From: Scenedesmus sp. ARA3
Taxonomy: Eukaryota > Chlorophyta > Chlorophyceae > Sphaeropleales > Scenedesmaceae
Direction of reading: 5' to 3'
Length of the DNA stretch: 64,000 nt
NCBI GenBank assembly: GCA_004335835.1
Contig: RWJK01001661.1
Coordinates: forward strand, 62,001 to 126,000
The notes below the pieces were generated by a model. The model ran no database searches. It was not told where the DNA came from and saw only the letters and a list, made by a program, of their open reading frames with translations. This document shows, piece by piece, positions 1 to 10,312 of the stretch. The position numbers were made by a program, and so were the translations under genes. The first letter of the stretch is position 1; each line of letters starts with the position of its first letter.

Positions 1-1890
1 CACTTACTCAATGCAATGGTGTATGCAACCACACAGTGTTGACGAACACCATGCCACAGCAAACCTTCAGCTTCATGGCCCACCTAGCAGCATCTGCAGC
101 CATGTGCTGGGCCTCCTGCAGCAGCATGTCTGTCTGCTGCTTCCAGGAGTGGCTGTAGGTGCTGCCTGCTGTGCGCGCCGCCCCAGCAGCTGCTGCACGC
201 GCCATTGCCGTGCCGACCTTGATGGCTGTGGGTGCTGCTGCGGTGCTGGCCTCGCCTGGCTTGACTGACAGCACAGCTTCGTCAACCTTCAGCGCGGATT
301 GCTGCAGCCAACCAAGCACAGCACATTGCGGCGGGGAACGAGCACACAAGCAGGGTCCATAAGTACAAAAAGACGATTGATCCTACAAACCTGGTACCCT
401 CTCTTGCTAGCGCTGAGATCAAAGCTTGCTACATCAGCTGTCTGGCTACTGCTGTTGCTGCAGCCACTTTCGAAACACAGCTGCAGCCCGCCCTTGCTTC
501 CCACCACCACACCTACCTTGTCCTTGAGGTCCCTGCTGAGCAGCTGCTTGATTCCTGCAAGCTTGCCGCTGTCCGCTGCCACCAGTGCTACTGCGCGTCC
601 CAGCCGCTCCAGCAGGCCGCACAGCAGCGTCTCCTGGCGAGCCAGGCTGCGGTTGACCTCATCGCACACCAGCTCACGCTGCGGCCTGTCGCTGCGCACC
701 TGCAGGGGTGAGAGCGTGCAGCATGGGGACCGGATTGAGTAAGACAGCAAGGGCTTTGTCCAAAAGTGGAACGCCCTGCCATGCTGCAACGCAGTTATCA
801 ACACCTGAAGAGCAGTGCAGGAGTGATATTCGAGTGACTGCTGGTGTCGGCAAACACTTGCTTGCTGTTGTGGACCTGCCCCATAGCTCCTGACAGCTGC
901 ACGCCTTTCCAAACACAATGTCACACATACTGCCAGCTGCTGTCCTGCAAGTGCTGTAGGTCGAAAAAATGATTGTGGGTGAATGCTGACATCCAAACAA
1001 CAGGTCCGCACCTGCTGCCTGGACTTGTTGACCGCAACCTTTGCCTGCAAGTGCTCCTTCATGGTGGTCAGCCGCTGCTGTGCCCTAGATAGGCCTGCCA
1101 TCTCGCTGTTGACTGCTGCCAGTGCTGCCTCCAGGCCCCGTGCGAGCGCCTGTGTCTGCGCTAGCTTGCCTCGCAGTGCTGCTTCAACGCGGCCCACGCC
1201 AGCTTCCACCTGCAGCTCTGCTGCAACCTGCAGGACACCAGCATGCAGCACAACGGCAGACCGTCAATGTGGGTGGCAGTAGAGCTTGCAGGACGCACTT
1301 TGATTGCATGTTACATTGAGTGCCGGGTATGTGGCTTAGCATGCTGCTAGTTAGCGCTACTGCGGGCGCTGCCAGCCAGGGCAGAACAGCAACACAGCCA
1401 CCTCAGCAGATACAACTCTGCTGGTACCAGCTCCTGCATGCTGGCTGATGTCTGAGTGGCTAAAGGTAGGTCTTGTGCTAACCTGCAGCTGCATGTTGTC
1501 TTCTCTCAGCCTGGACGACAGCTGCCCCCTGTACTCGCCGCTCTTCCTGGAGTCATCAACCTGGGCAGATGAAGCACAACATAAACACCATGCAGACAAA
1601 GGGCAATGGTTCAGGTGCCATGGTCAAAGCACTTGCAAGTTGAGGCATATCCCGTGATGCTATTTGATGCTAGCACGTGCTGCTGGTGTGTCTGTACTGA
1701 CTGCAAGGGCAGCAGCCAGCTTGGCGTTGTGCTTGCTGTTGCTGAGTTGCTCTGGGCCATGCCCTGCAGGCATAGCTCAGCTCCTCACCTCTTTCTTCCA
1801 GTCGCTATCGGTCCTGAAACCCCCAGGCAGCACGACTTTCGGCGATGAAGGGCCAGAAGAGGCCAAACTTTTGATGTTCTGCAGCAACAT
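1..1890 (-). CDS. Tektin, N-terminal two-thirds (3' end beyond the window)
   Basis: Tektins are coiled-coil filament proteins inside ciliary doublet microtubules. Five exons join in phase 0: 1890-1789, 1560-1483, 1227-1012, 699-517 and 301-65, giving 272 residues before the left edge; the family is usually about 400-450. The start ATG at 1890 opens the first block and leads to an early Trp (SDWKKE). Two family landmarks are visible. RPQRELVCDEV at about residues 139-149 corresponds to the conserved R..DLV.DEV segment of tektins. DLKDKQSALKVDEA spans the exon 4/5 splice and matches the tektin pattern D..DK..A..ID. A later SWKQQTDMLLQEA also fits. The joins use GT/AG throughout. The HDAC gene ends 309 bp upstream on the same strand. 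The family call comes from these motifs and the heptad character; which tektin it is cannot be said. Confidence 0.8.
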
Positions 1891-2198
1891 ACATAGCACG
1901 ATGGTGAGACGTTCTTGGACCTGCCGTAGACAGTGCGAGCTTTAAATAGCTGAAAATATTACGTGCAACATGCCTGCACATTGAAGCCGAGCGCATCGTG
2001 ACCGTACGAGCTGGGCATCCCTGTTCTCGTCCTGCCCTCGTTCGAGGAGTGCCCGGGTCACATGAAGGCTTATTGCAATTCAGCGATACACAAACGAATA
2101 CATTTGTTGGCTCAAAGTAACGCGGCGGCCTATTCATGTCTGGCTTCTGAATGCCACGCAGCATGAGCAGAACCCTACCTTGACATGTTACTTGCTCA
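1891..2198. other. Intergenic, tektin upstream / HDAC 3' flank
   Basis: This 308-bp stretch separates the HDAC stop codon from the tektin start; both genes are on the minus strand. It must hold the HDAC 3' untranslated region and the tektin promoter. I see no conserved motif in it. Confidence 0.5.
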
Positions 2199-5100
2199 TC
2201 ACAAGTTGTGCAGAGCCTTTACCTGGGCCAGCAGCTTCTCAACCTGCAAGAGCACCAGAGGCAACATAAGCTGCTGGATGTTCTGCTGTGGTGCTCATTA
2301 ACCTAGACAGGCCTGCTGATCATAGTGCACCTCCCTTGCACAGCATGCCGCGCATGAGGCACAGCACTTGTCTTAGCAAGGGGAGTTACGTTGACAGATT
2401 CACTCAAAAGACGGTTGCTTGGCATGTACTGACTTTCCTGTAATGATCACCGCTAACAGCCAAACAGCACATAGCCATCAATCATGCAAGCCTGAGGCGC
2501 ATGTAGGTCAGCCTGAAATACCTTGTCAAGCGGCTCCTCTGGCAACGCCGTGTTGCTGCTGCTGCTCAGCACTGGCAGGCCCAGTATGCCCGCAAAGGAA
2601 TCCACAACTGCCTCTCCCAGAGACTGCTGGTGGTAGCCTCCTTCCAAGATGAACATGCACCGGCCGCCGCACAGCTCATGTGACAAGCGCACGAGAGCTC
2701 CACACAGCATGTGGTGTGTCTTCGACTCAAACTGGAAGCCAGCTAAAGGATCCATGAAGTGGCTGTCATAGCCTGGCAGGCAGCGCAGCGCGGTAATGCA
2801 ACAGGCAGTGAATGTAAGCCCATACACTCGAGCCTGGACGTGGCTCGCATGCTAGCCAGCACCAGTGCATAAGGAGTGACCGCCATAGCATGATGTTACT
2901 GTGTAGCCCAAGGATGCGCCGATGCTTGCTCGAGTGCGCCGCAGAGGTACTGGTACCAGCCTTGCGAGAAACACGGGCATCACAACCAACATCCAGGGCT
3001 TGCACGGCGTCTCAGGTCGTTGGCAGTCTTTCAGTTGTAATGTCAATTGCAAGCACAATATGTGATGTTTGGTTAGTCTAGGCAGGCAGAGGCAGCAGCT
3101 AGGTCCAATGTTGCAAGCTGGCAAGCAGCAGCTGGATGCTGTTCCAGCAAAAGCGCAATCGGGCTGGCAGGGATTGACAATGTCACGGATGGTCGTTTGT
3201 CAATATTGACGGGAGCCAGCTGTACGTGGTGCCCCAAGAGCCTGCGCTAGTGGGCAAGCGGGAGTATGGCTGGTGCCTCAGGCAGAAGTGCTGCTGTGGT
3301 GCGCACGGCTGAGCAGCAGCAGGCTGGCGTGTTCAGCAGGCGTCTTGAATGTGATTGTCAGTTCTCAACATGTGTAGGACGTCGTCACTGCCGTGATAGG
3401 CACTTTTAAGCTGGTTACCTGGGAACTGTTGCCTTGTAGCCAGCTTTGGCACGGTTCTCAGGCTGCTGTCGGCCGTCGAGTTCCGCATGCCTGCTGGATA
3501 CCACTGCAACGCATTGACGTATGTTAGGTAAACCGATTGGATAAGTCGATGGCGCAAAGCCTTGCTAGGGTTCGGCGCCACCGAGTCACCAGCAACTTGT
3601 TGGGAGAGTTGCACTTCTGTGTTGCCGCACTCGCTGTAGGTGCACAATGCGGAAACCTTGCGGTTGATTTGCGTTGAAAAGGATTGATCATGAAGTACTC
3701 CGCTTCTATGCTGGCAGGTGTAGTCACCTTGCCCCCTCTGCTCGCAGAGCTGGGCCCGACAGGCCTGGCCTGCCTCGCTGCATGCAATAAAGCCTTTCGG
3801 AACAGCGTGGAGACCCTAATTTGCGCTAACAGCCTTGTCATGCTGGACTCTGCTTTAGACACAGCAAGCGACAGCAGCAAAGTACGGAAGCACATGCAGG
3901 CAGTAGGGTGGCTCGGAGCACTGCTGCTACGCAAAGCGCCTGAAACGGCAGGAGATGTAACATCACGGCTGCTCAACCATCCAGCAGTACCCTGTGCAGT
4001 TGCTGTTCAGCTGGTAGCAGCTGGCATGCGCATCACGTATGCGCAGCTGTTGGCTGCGGCCAACAGCATGGTGGCAGGAGTGGAGGTGTGGGTGCAGGCG
4101 CAGAAGCAGCTAGGCATCAAGACCGACATCCCTGCAAGAGCTGTGGCTGTCTGCTGCGACCTTGCAGAGGCAAGTGTTGGTTTTGTGTGTCCAGATTTGC
4201 AGGTGACCAGTCACATAGATGAGCCACAACAGTACTGCGAAGCCTGTATAGATGCATTGCAGCGCCGACATACCTACATGATGCGTGCTGTGCATCAATA
4301 CTCGTGCATCTCGGCTGCCACGCCCAGCACTGCCTGAATTTCAATGCAGTCATGGTTGTGTGAGTGGTTACCTGATCCCTGCAGCTGCTGCTGCTGCTGC
4401 TGTGGTCAGGGCGACTTCAGACTTGCCGATCACGAACGGCCCATGCCTGACCTGCTGCAGCTGGCCATGAACTGCAGCAACCACCAAACAGCGCTCACAG
4501 CCGTTTGGTACCTGCCAGATACAGCGCTGCTGGAGCCTGATGTGGCTCGCAAGCTGCTGCTGACAGCAGCAGCACGGCAGCACACAGGAGCAGTGGCGCA
4601 CCTGCGGGGGCTGCAAGTCATGAAGCAGCACGTGGATGCAGCAACGCTTGAAGCAGTGCTTGCGCAGCTTCTGGCAGCAGGGGACACCTCCCCTGTTAAG
4701 CGGCCGCGGCATGGTCGCACTGCTGCCCCTGTATGGGCTGATCCAGAATAATCTAACGACCCATACGAAGTTGACGACATGTACGGATTCCATGACCCAT
4801 ACGGATTTGATTACGATAACCCATACGGATTCGATGATCCATACGCATTCAATGACACAGACGACAGTGATGACTCAGATGATGATGATGATGAAGATGA
4901 TGATGATGATGATGATGAGGAGATGCATAGCGAGGTCCTAGAGGCTCTGTGCACGCTGCCAGCAGCAAAGCAGCTCAGCAGTGAGGCAGTGACACGCTGC
5001 TGCAGGCAGCAGTGCAGCCAGGCAGGATGCCAGCATGCTTATGCAGCCTGCCAGCAGCAGCAGGCATCGGCAGCAAGGCAGTGCTGCAGCTGCTGCATGC

Positions 5101-6514
5101 AGCAGTGGAGAAAGGCATGGATGTTGACAGGATATGCCAGCTGCCAGCAGCAAGCAGCATCAGCAGTGAGGCATTGCTACAGCTGCTGCAGGGGGCCGTC
5201 GAGCGAGGCTGGGTGCCGAGCCAGCTGCGGGTGCTGCCAGCAGCAGCGGGCATCAGCAGTGAGGGACTGCTACAGCTGCTGCACACAGCAGTTTGTGAGT
5301 GCGACCAGGGACTAGCCTACAGCAGAGCGCAAAGCATAAGACCACTGTGTCGTTTGCCAGCAGTACAGCAACTGACGAGCAAGGAAGTGTTTGCGCTGCT
5401 AAGCGCAGCCATGAAGGCCACCTGTTCTGCCAACAGTTGTGAAGCCACATCAGAGTTGCTATCTGGCCTGCCGCCAGCGCTGCTGGGGCAGCTTAGCAGC
5501 CAGCAGGTGGAGCAGCTACTAGCAGCAGCTGCAGAGCAAAAGGGTTATGCTCGCTGGCCTTGCATGCAGCAGCTGGCCAAGCTGCCAGCAGCAGCAGGCA
5601 TTGGCAGCAAGGCAGTGCTACAGCTGCTGCAGGCAGCTGTGCGCACGGGCATGGAAGTTGACTGGATATGCAAGCTGCCAGCAGCAGCAAGCGTGAGCAG
5701 CGAGGCAGTACTGCAGCTGCTGCAGGCAGCACTTCAGCAAGGCGGAAAGCTGGCACAGCTGTGCAAGCTGCCAGCAGCAGCGGGCATTAGCAGCACTGCA
5801 GTGCTGCAGCTGCTGCACTCAGCAATCGGCGATGTTGGCCACAACCACAAACATCACAGCATAACGTCACTGTGTTCTTTGCCAGCAGTAGAGCAGCTGA
5901 CCAGTGAGGACGTTTGTGCCCTGCTCAGAGCAGCCGTGAAAGTCAGTGCTGCACCCACATTAGAGTTGCTATCCGGCCTGCCCCGTGTGCGGTTTCAACA
6001 GCTCAGCAGCCAGCAGGTGGAGCAGCTACTGGCAGCAGCTGCAAAGCTGAAAGGAGCACCGGGGGCTCGTTGCACGGAGCGGCTCTGCCAGCTGCTGCCA
6101 GCAGCAGCGGGCATCAGTAGCGAGGCAGTGCTGCAGCTGCTGCAGGCAGCAGTGCGCAAGCGCTGCTGCGAAAGCATGGACGCTTTATGTGCAATCCCGG
6201 CAGCAGTGCAGCTAAGCAGCGAGGGCGTGGCTGCGCTGCTGAGTGCAGCTGTGAAGCACGGGTTTGCTTACAACACCATGCGCACGCTGTCAAGTGAGCT
6301 GCCGCCAGTGCTGATCAGCCAACTCAGCAGCCAGCAGGTGGCACAGCTGATAGATGCAGCTGCAGAGCAGGGATGCAGTGACTCGGAGCTGTTCATTGCT
6401 GATATAGTAGGGCTGGGAAGCGATACAGGCATGGACATGAGTATGGGCTGTGGCCAACAACAGCCATGCTGCGTGCCGCAAGTGTGTTCAGGGGGTGTCA
6501 TGGTAGGTGTAGAT

Positions 6515-6546
<32 letters not shown>

Positions 6547-9500
6547 GCCGCCGCAGCAGCAGCAGTGGCGGCCGCCGCCACCGCTGCAGCCATATGGCGT
6601 GCCGGGCGGTTGGCCAGATGTGCCTGGTGGTGTCATGATTGGTGTAGCTCAGCAGCAGCAGTGGCTGCCACCGCCGCCGCCGCCGCCGCAGCCATGTGGC
6701 GTGCCGGGCGGGTAACCAGACGTGCCTGGTGGTGCCATGTACATGTTGGTTGTAGGTCAGCAGCAGCAGCAGCAGCAGCAGCTGCCGCCGCCGCAGCAGC
6801 AGTGGCTGCCGCCACCGCCGCCGCCACCGCAGTTATATGGCGTGCCGGGCGGGTGGCCAGATGTGCCTGGCGGTGCGATGTTGGTTGTAGGTCAGCAGCA
6901 GCAGCACCAGCAGCAGTTGCAGCCGCCGCCGCTGCAGCCATATGGCGTGCAGGGCGTGTGGCCAGCTGTGCCTGGTGGCGCCATGGTTGGTGTAGGCCAG
7001 CAGCAGCAGTTGCAGCAGTATGGCATGCCTGGCATGCCGGGCGGGGGGCTGGTCCTGGCAGTGACACGGCTGTTGACATTGGCATGCAGCAGCAGCAGCT
7101 GCATGAAAACATGACAGATTTGGCGTTCATGGGTGTGCATTCTGTTATATGGTGCTCACTCTCCTATTCTGGTCTCAGGACCGTGTGTTCAGCCTGTTGT
7201 GGCTCATACCATCTAGTGGTGCAGGACCCACATGTAACAAAGGATCATTATGGCAAGTAGCGCTTGACTCTCCTGACTACATGCCAGTGCGCTGGAGTCA
7301 CTGGCCGATTCATCTTGATAGCTGATGGATTTAGTGGTTGCCAAATGAGCCTGTCATTGGCTTGAATGACAGATGCTCCCGTTGTTTGACACACAAATCG
7401 CGACAGCCTTGTCTTGCTGGACGCTGTTGTTGACACAGCACCCAACAGCAGCCTGCTACTCGGAGAATGATCATGGCAGGACAGACATGCAATAGGGTGG
7501 TTTAGCAGCACTGCTGCTGCACAAAGCAGCTGCAACTGCAGGAGACATACGTGGAACTTTCACAACTAGTTAAGATATCAACTAAACAAACGAACTGAAT
7601 GAACAATCAGCGAACTAAATCAACAATCAGAAAGCAACTACACTAATTATGCAGCCGCTGCGCCTCACCTGCGCTGACAAGGATGAGGTCTGGCTGGAAG
7701 CTGCGTGCTGCTGGCTGGATGACCTGCTGCAGCACCTGCTGCATGGCAGCATGCCCGGCACCACCTGGCAGGGGAGGCAGCAGCAGTGTGCAATTGAGGG
7801 AAGACGAACACAGCAGGATAGGAGAGGCAAGTTTAACCTCAACTGCAACACAATACGACTTCTGTCATGCACACTGAGTGAAGCCAATGTGCTCCAGCTG
7901 CACATCCATCTCAGAAAGTGCTCACCAGGCAGCGGTATGTTAATCGTGTAGCCCTTGCCTTCACCACTGCCGGCCTGCTGCACCTTGCCTGGTAGTACAG
8001 CGGCAGCGGCAGCAGCAGCATCAATAGCAGCATCAGCAGTAGCACACTCTTGGTTTTCAGACATCATACGTTGATGAGGACTGCCTTCAACTGACGCGGC
8101 TGTGTGTTGCATGCGTGCAGCGGCAGCAGCAGGCGGCAGCAACAGATGGCTGCTGCAGCACATCGGCTGCAGGCCAACACAACCGCCGGCGGCGCACTAC
8201 CCACCCACCTGTGTATGGCCACAGGCCCTGCTGATGCGTGCTGATGTACAGCACAGAGGGGTCGCTGTACATGATCTCTTCTGTGCCGTTGCCATGGTGA
8301 ACATCAAAGTCCACAATCAGCACCTTCAGCGCAAAAAAGACAAGGATAAACAATGTAAGAGAGACTCACACAATGCTGGTCGCCCCTCAGGCTTCTTCGT
8401 GTGAATAATCTTCAGTTCAGTTGTGAAAGGAAGATAGTTACATGTGGATCCTGGCACAAAAGTTTGGACCTAGGTACAGACAACTGCAGCGGTGCGGCCT
8501 TGTATTGCACTGTCATTTACAAGAGGAAGCATGGTGCATGTGCAACACAGTTCCTTGCGGGCGCCCTGGCCATCCGCAGCTGCACCTACATGCACTTTGC
8601 TCACTGGCACGCGCTGCTGCTGCTGTGCGTGTCGCACTGCAACAGCCACAAAGTTGACTAGGCCAAAGCCCATGGGCCTGCTAGGCAGCACGCGGTGACC
8701 TGGCGGCCGCACCAGCGTTAGGCAGGGAACACCGCAGCGCCGGCGCGCCACAACTTCAACCCATACATTGGAAACATATTCAATGCAGTTTTGCTCTGGT
8801 GCTTTTAACTTCCCGCAGCTGCTTTAGGAATGTGGTATTTCGAGCATTCGCACCCACCTTGCGCACTGGCACGCGCTGGTGCTGCTGCGCGTGCCGCGCT
8901 GCAACAGCCACAAAGTTGACCAGGCCAAAGCCCATGGGCCTGCTGGGCAGCACGTGGTGACCTGGCGGCCGCACCAGGCAGAACCCTGCAGGGCTGCTTG
9001 CAGGAAAGCCTGAAGCTGCTGGTGTGCTGCTGCCGTCCATGACTGTATCCAAGACAGGGAGAACTGCTGCAGCTGTCTACGAGCAGTGAAACAAGCATTC
9101 AGGCAGAAGTCACTCTACTAGTATGTGTGGTGAGTTCTGTATTCTGCAGACGGCATTCAGGCAAGAAAACATGTGCAGTGTGGCTTTATGATGCTGATGC
9201 CTGTCGCCAGGGTGAAGCAGCTGTAGACATAGAGATAACATGAGTTTGCTGTTGTCACGCACCTTCAGACGCAAGACGTGCAGCGACAGACATGCTGACA
9301 CCAGCATAACCAGCTGCCATGCGGCTCTCACCTCGCAGCAGGCTGCAAATGAGCCTGGGCAGATGTAGGTGCTCTCATCCACCATGGCTGGCTCCTGCAA
9401 CAGCAGCCCATACGATTACCACAAACTTAAGCAACGCTACAAGTAGCGTTATCTATCATCACTTTTTGTGTCAAACGTTTGCGAGAATGGGTTGACTGAG

Positions 9501-9850
9501 GCTGCGGGACGCACCTGCAGACTACCGCAGATCTCCTGCACCCGCTGCAAGTAACCAGCTGGGTGCACAAGCTCAAGCGAGCGCATCACGGCCTGCTCAT
9601 CCATGAGATTGTTTGTTACAAGCTGCGTTTGGTGCTGGAAGTCGTGCTGTGCCAGTGCCTGCTCAATGGCTGTGATCCTTGTAGCAGCTTCTGGGTGACC
9701 AGGCTTGTCATGCTGCTCTGCGTGTGATACACTGTACACTAGCCTATGGGCCGCTGCTGTTCGTGCGGTGTAACGTAAGTGATACTGCATTTTTAAGCGT
9801 TGATATACTGCTTTATAGGCTCCATAAGCGGGCTGCATCATAGGCAACAT
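2199..9850 (-). CDS. Histone deacetylase, HDA14-like (class II/RPD3-HDA1 superfamily)
   Basis: This is a zinc-dependent deacetylase of the arginase/deacetylase fold. Eight exons are modelled: about 9850-9515, 9394-9332, 9076-8858, 8323-8209, 7988-7926, 7764-7669, 2772-2522 and 2243-2199, about 395 residues. In order they encode GHPEAATRI, the active-site [16 protein letters not shown] (metal ligands), [21 protein letters not shown] (metal Asp) and LEGGY (catalytic Tyr), ending [20 protein letters not shown] and TGA. Collinearity with plant HDA14 is clear. The splice between 7669 and 2772 divides the Gly codon of SAGYDSH and skips 4,896 bp holding a plus-strand gene. The start is uncertain: the frame is open further upstream, and 9850 and 9790 are both plausible ATGs. 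The basic, hydroxylated N-terminus could be an organelle transit peptide. A degenerate second copy of exon 3 lies in intron 3. Confidence 0.9.
5050..6380 (+). repeat. Tandem repeats coding [18 protein letters not shown] units
   Basis: Roughly a dozen imperfect units encode a short helix pair with the core [20 protein letters not shown]. Spacing alternates between about 35 and 50 residues because some units carry extra segments such as [16 protein letters not shown]. The regular Leu/Ala spacing suggests an alpha-solenoid. Confidence 0.7.
6490..7035 (+). repeat. Poly-Q/poly-P tandem repeat, four units plus a partial
   Basis: Units of about 110-130 bp each carry a run of CAG codons, a run of CCG/CCA codons, and a sequence coding [12 protein letters not shown] and a Met/Val-rich patch. 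Copies begin near 6500, 6640, 6755, 6890 and 6990. The unit starting near 6715 has TAA in place of the TGG Trp codon. Confidence 0.7.
7385..7560 (+). pseudogene. Decayed second copy of the nested gene's N-terminal module
   Basis: The stretch reading GACAGCCTTGTCTTGCTGGA and, further on, CAATAGGGTGGTTTAGCAGC and ACTGCAGGAGACAT parallels 3828-3957 of the nested gene (AACAGCCTTGTCATGCTGGA, GCAGTAGGGTGGCTCGGAGC, ACGGCAGGAGATGT) in the same order and spacing. It has indels and no open frame. It is read as a broken tandem copy downstream of the repeat gene. Confidence 0.6.
8596..8715 (-). pseudogene. Duplicated HDAC exon 3 segment in intron 3
   Basis: Read on the minus strand this encodes [19 protein letters not shown] through VPVSK, nearly identical to the real exon at 9076-8858 ([19 protein letters not shown] through VPVRK). 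The catalytic His pair is changed to His-Arg (CAC CGC for CAC CAC). A GT follows the last codon (AAA/GTGCAT), but no AG acceptor directly precedes the homologous block. It looks like a non-functional exon copy. Confidence 0.75.
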
Positions 9851-10312
9851 GATCACTGTGGTGAGGGCCAGTAGGGTGGTGTGCAGGTACTGCCCTGGCA
9901 GTGTGCCACAGCCGCTGTCAATAAGCGCTGACAAGTAATACCACACAAATCGCGGCATAGTTCGTTGAAGGATTAATGCAGCATCACAGCATCCACGCAA
10001 CGTGAGGTACAATGTTATGTTACGTTTGTTCAAACCCACATCGACTAACAAGCGGTGCTGTGGCGTTTTGCGTGGTACAGTTCTCGATCAATGTTGATTA
10101 ATTTTGAGTTTTCATCTGTGTATCTGCTAGCACCACATGCTGTGCAACAGATACAGCAACAGCATCAGCTAACCATCTGATACACATGTGCATGTTGGTG
10201 CCTTGTGGTGCAACCAATCACAATCGAAAAAAGCGTACAGTAGCAGCTGCTGGGCAGGCAGGCAGCGCTCTGGGTGCTTCAGCCTGACCGACACTGCGGG
10301 GCAGCAGCACAC
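9851..10312. promoter_or_regulatory. Shared upstream region of HDAC and HROB
   Basis: About 460 bp separate the divergent HDAC and HROB starts. The promoters of both must lie here, unless upstream non-coding exons exist. I see no TATA box or known element; the stretch is AT-richer than the flanking exons. Confidence 0.4.

Larger units (their letters stand above)
3684..7114 (+). pseudogene. Nested LPAA-repeat / Pro-Gln-rich protein gene, frame disrupted
   Basis: Not a family I can name. The first block (3684-4203, ending DLQ before GTGACC) opens like an F-box-type helix ([20 protein letters not shown]). It probably splices to 4410 ([11 protein letters not shown]) and runs to a TAA at 4749-4751. 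The same frame then continues with DPYGFD repeats and an Asp-rich run (4779-4920). A one-base frame change near 4985-5000 leads into 5012-6715: about a dozen repeats of roughly 30-45 residues on the pattern [23 protein letters not shown], followed by units of poly-Q, poly-P and [15 protein letters not shown] at 6713-6715 sits where sister units have TGG, after which the same frame reads on to 7114. Two in-frame stops and a frame change suggest a decaying gene or one with unrecognised introns. It lies wholly within an HDAC intron, antisense to it. Confidence 0.5.
2773..7668 (-). other. 4,896-bp HDAC intron containing a gene on the other strand
   Basis: The donor GTGAGG begins at 7668 and the acceptor CCAG ends at 2773, both read on the minus strand. 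Joining the flanks restores the unbroken [15 protein letters not shown] motif, so this whole interval is intronic for the deacetylase. The other HDAC introns are below about 540 bp. It contains the repeat-protein locus at 3684-7114 and a decayed copy of that gene's first module at about 7385-7560. The stretches 2774-3683 and 7115-7384 show nothing else I recognise. Confidence 0.85.

Noticed and set aside
2199..2243. A short minus-strand block coding VEKLLAQ first looked like a tektin exon.
   Set aside because: It joins in phase to EEPLDK of the deacetylase, runs on to VKALHNL and a stop, and matches the HDAC C-terminus. The tektin has its own ATG at 1890.
4749..6715. Two in-frame TAA codons in the nested gene raised the idea of a variant code reading TAA as Gln.
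   Set aside because: None of the well-supported exons contains an in-frame TAA, TAG is used as a genuine stop in PP2A-A and one J-protein, and a frame change is also needed. Decay is simpler.
6466..7260. Long poly-Ala open frames over the CAG/CCG repeats.
   Set aside because: They are frame shadows of trinucleotide repeats; the Gln/Pro frame holds the conserved [11 protein letters not shown] units.
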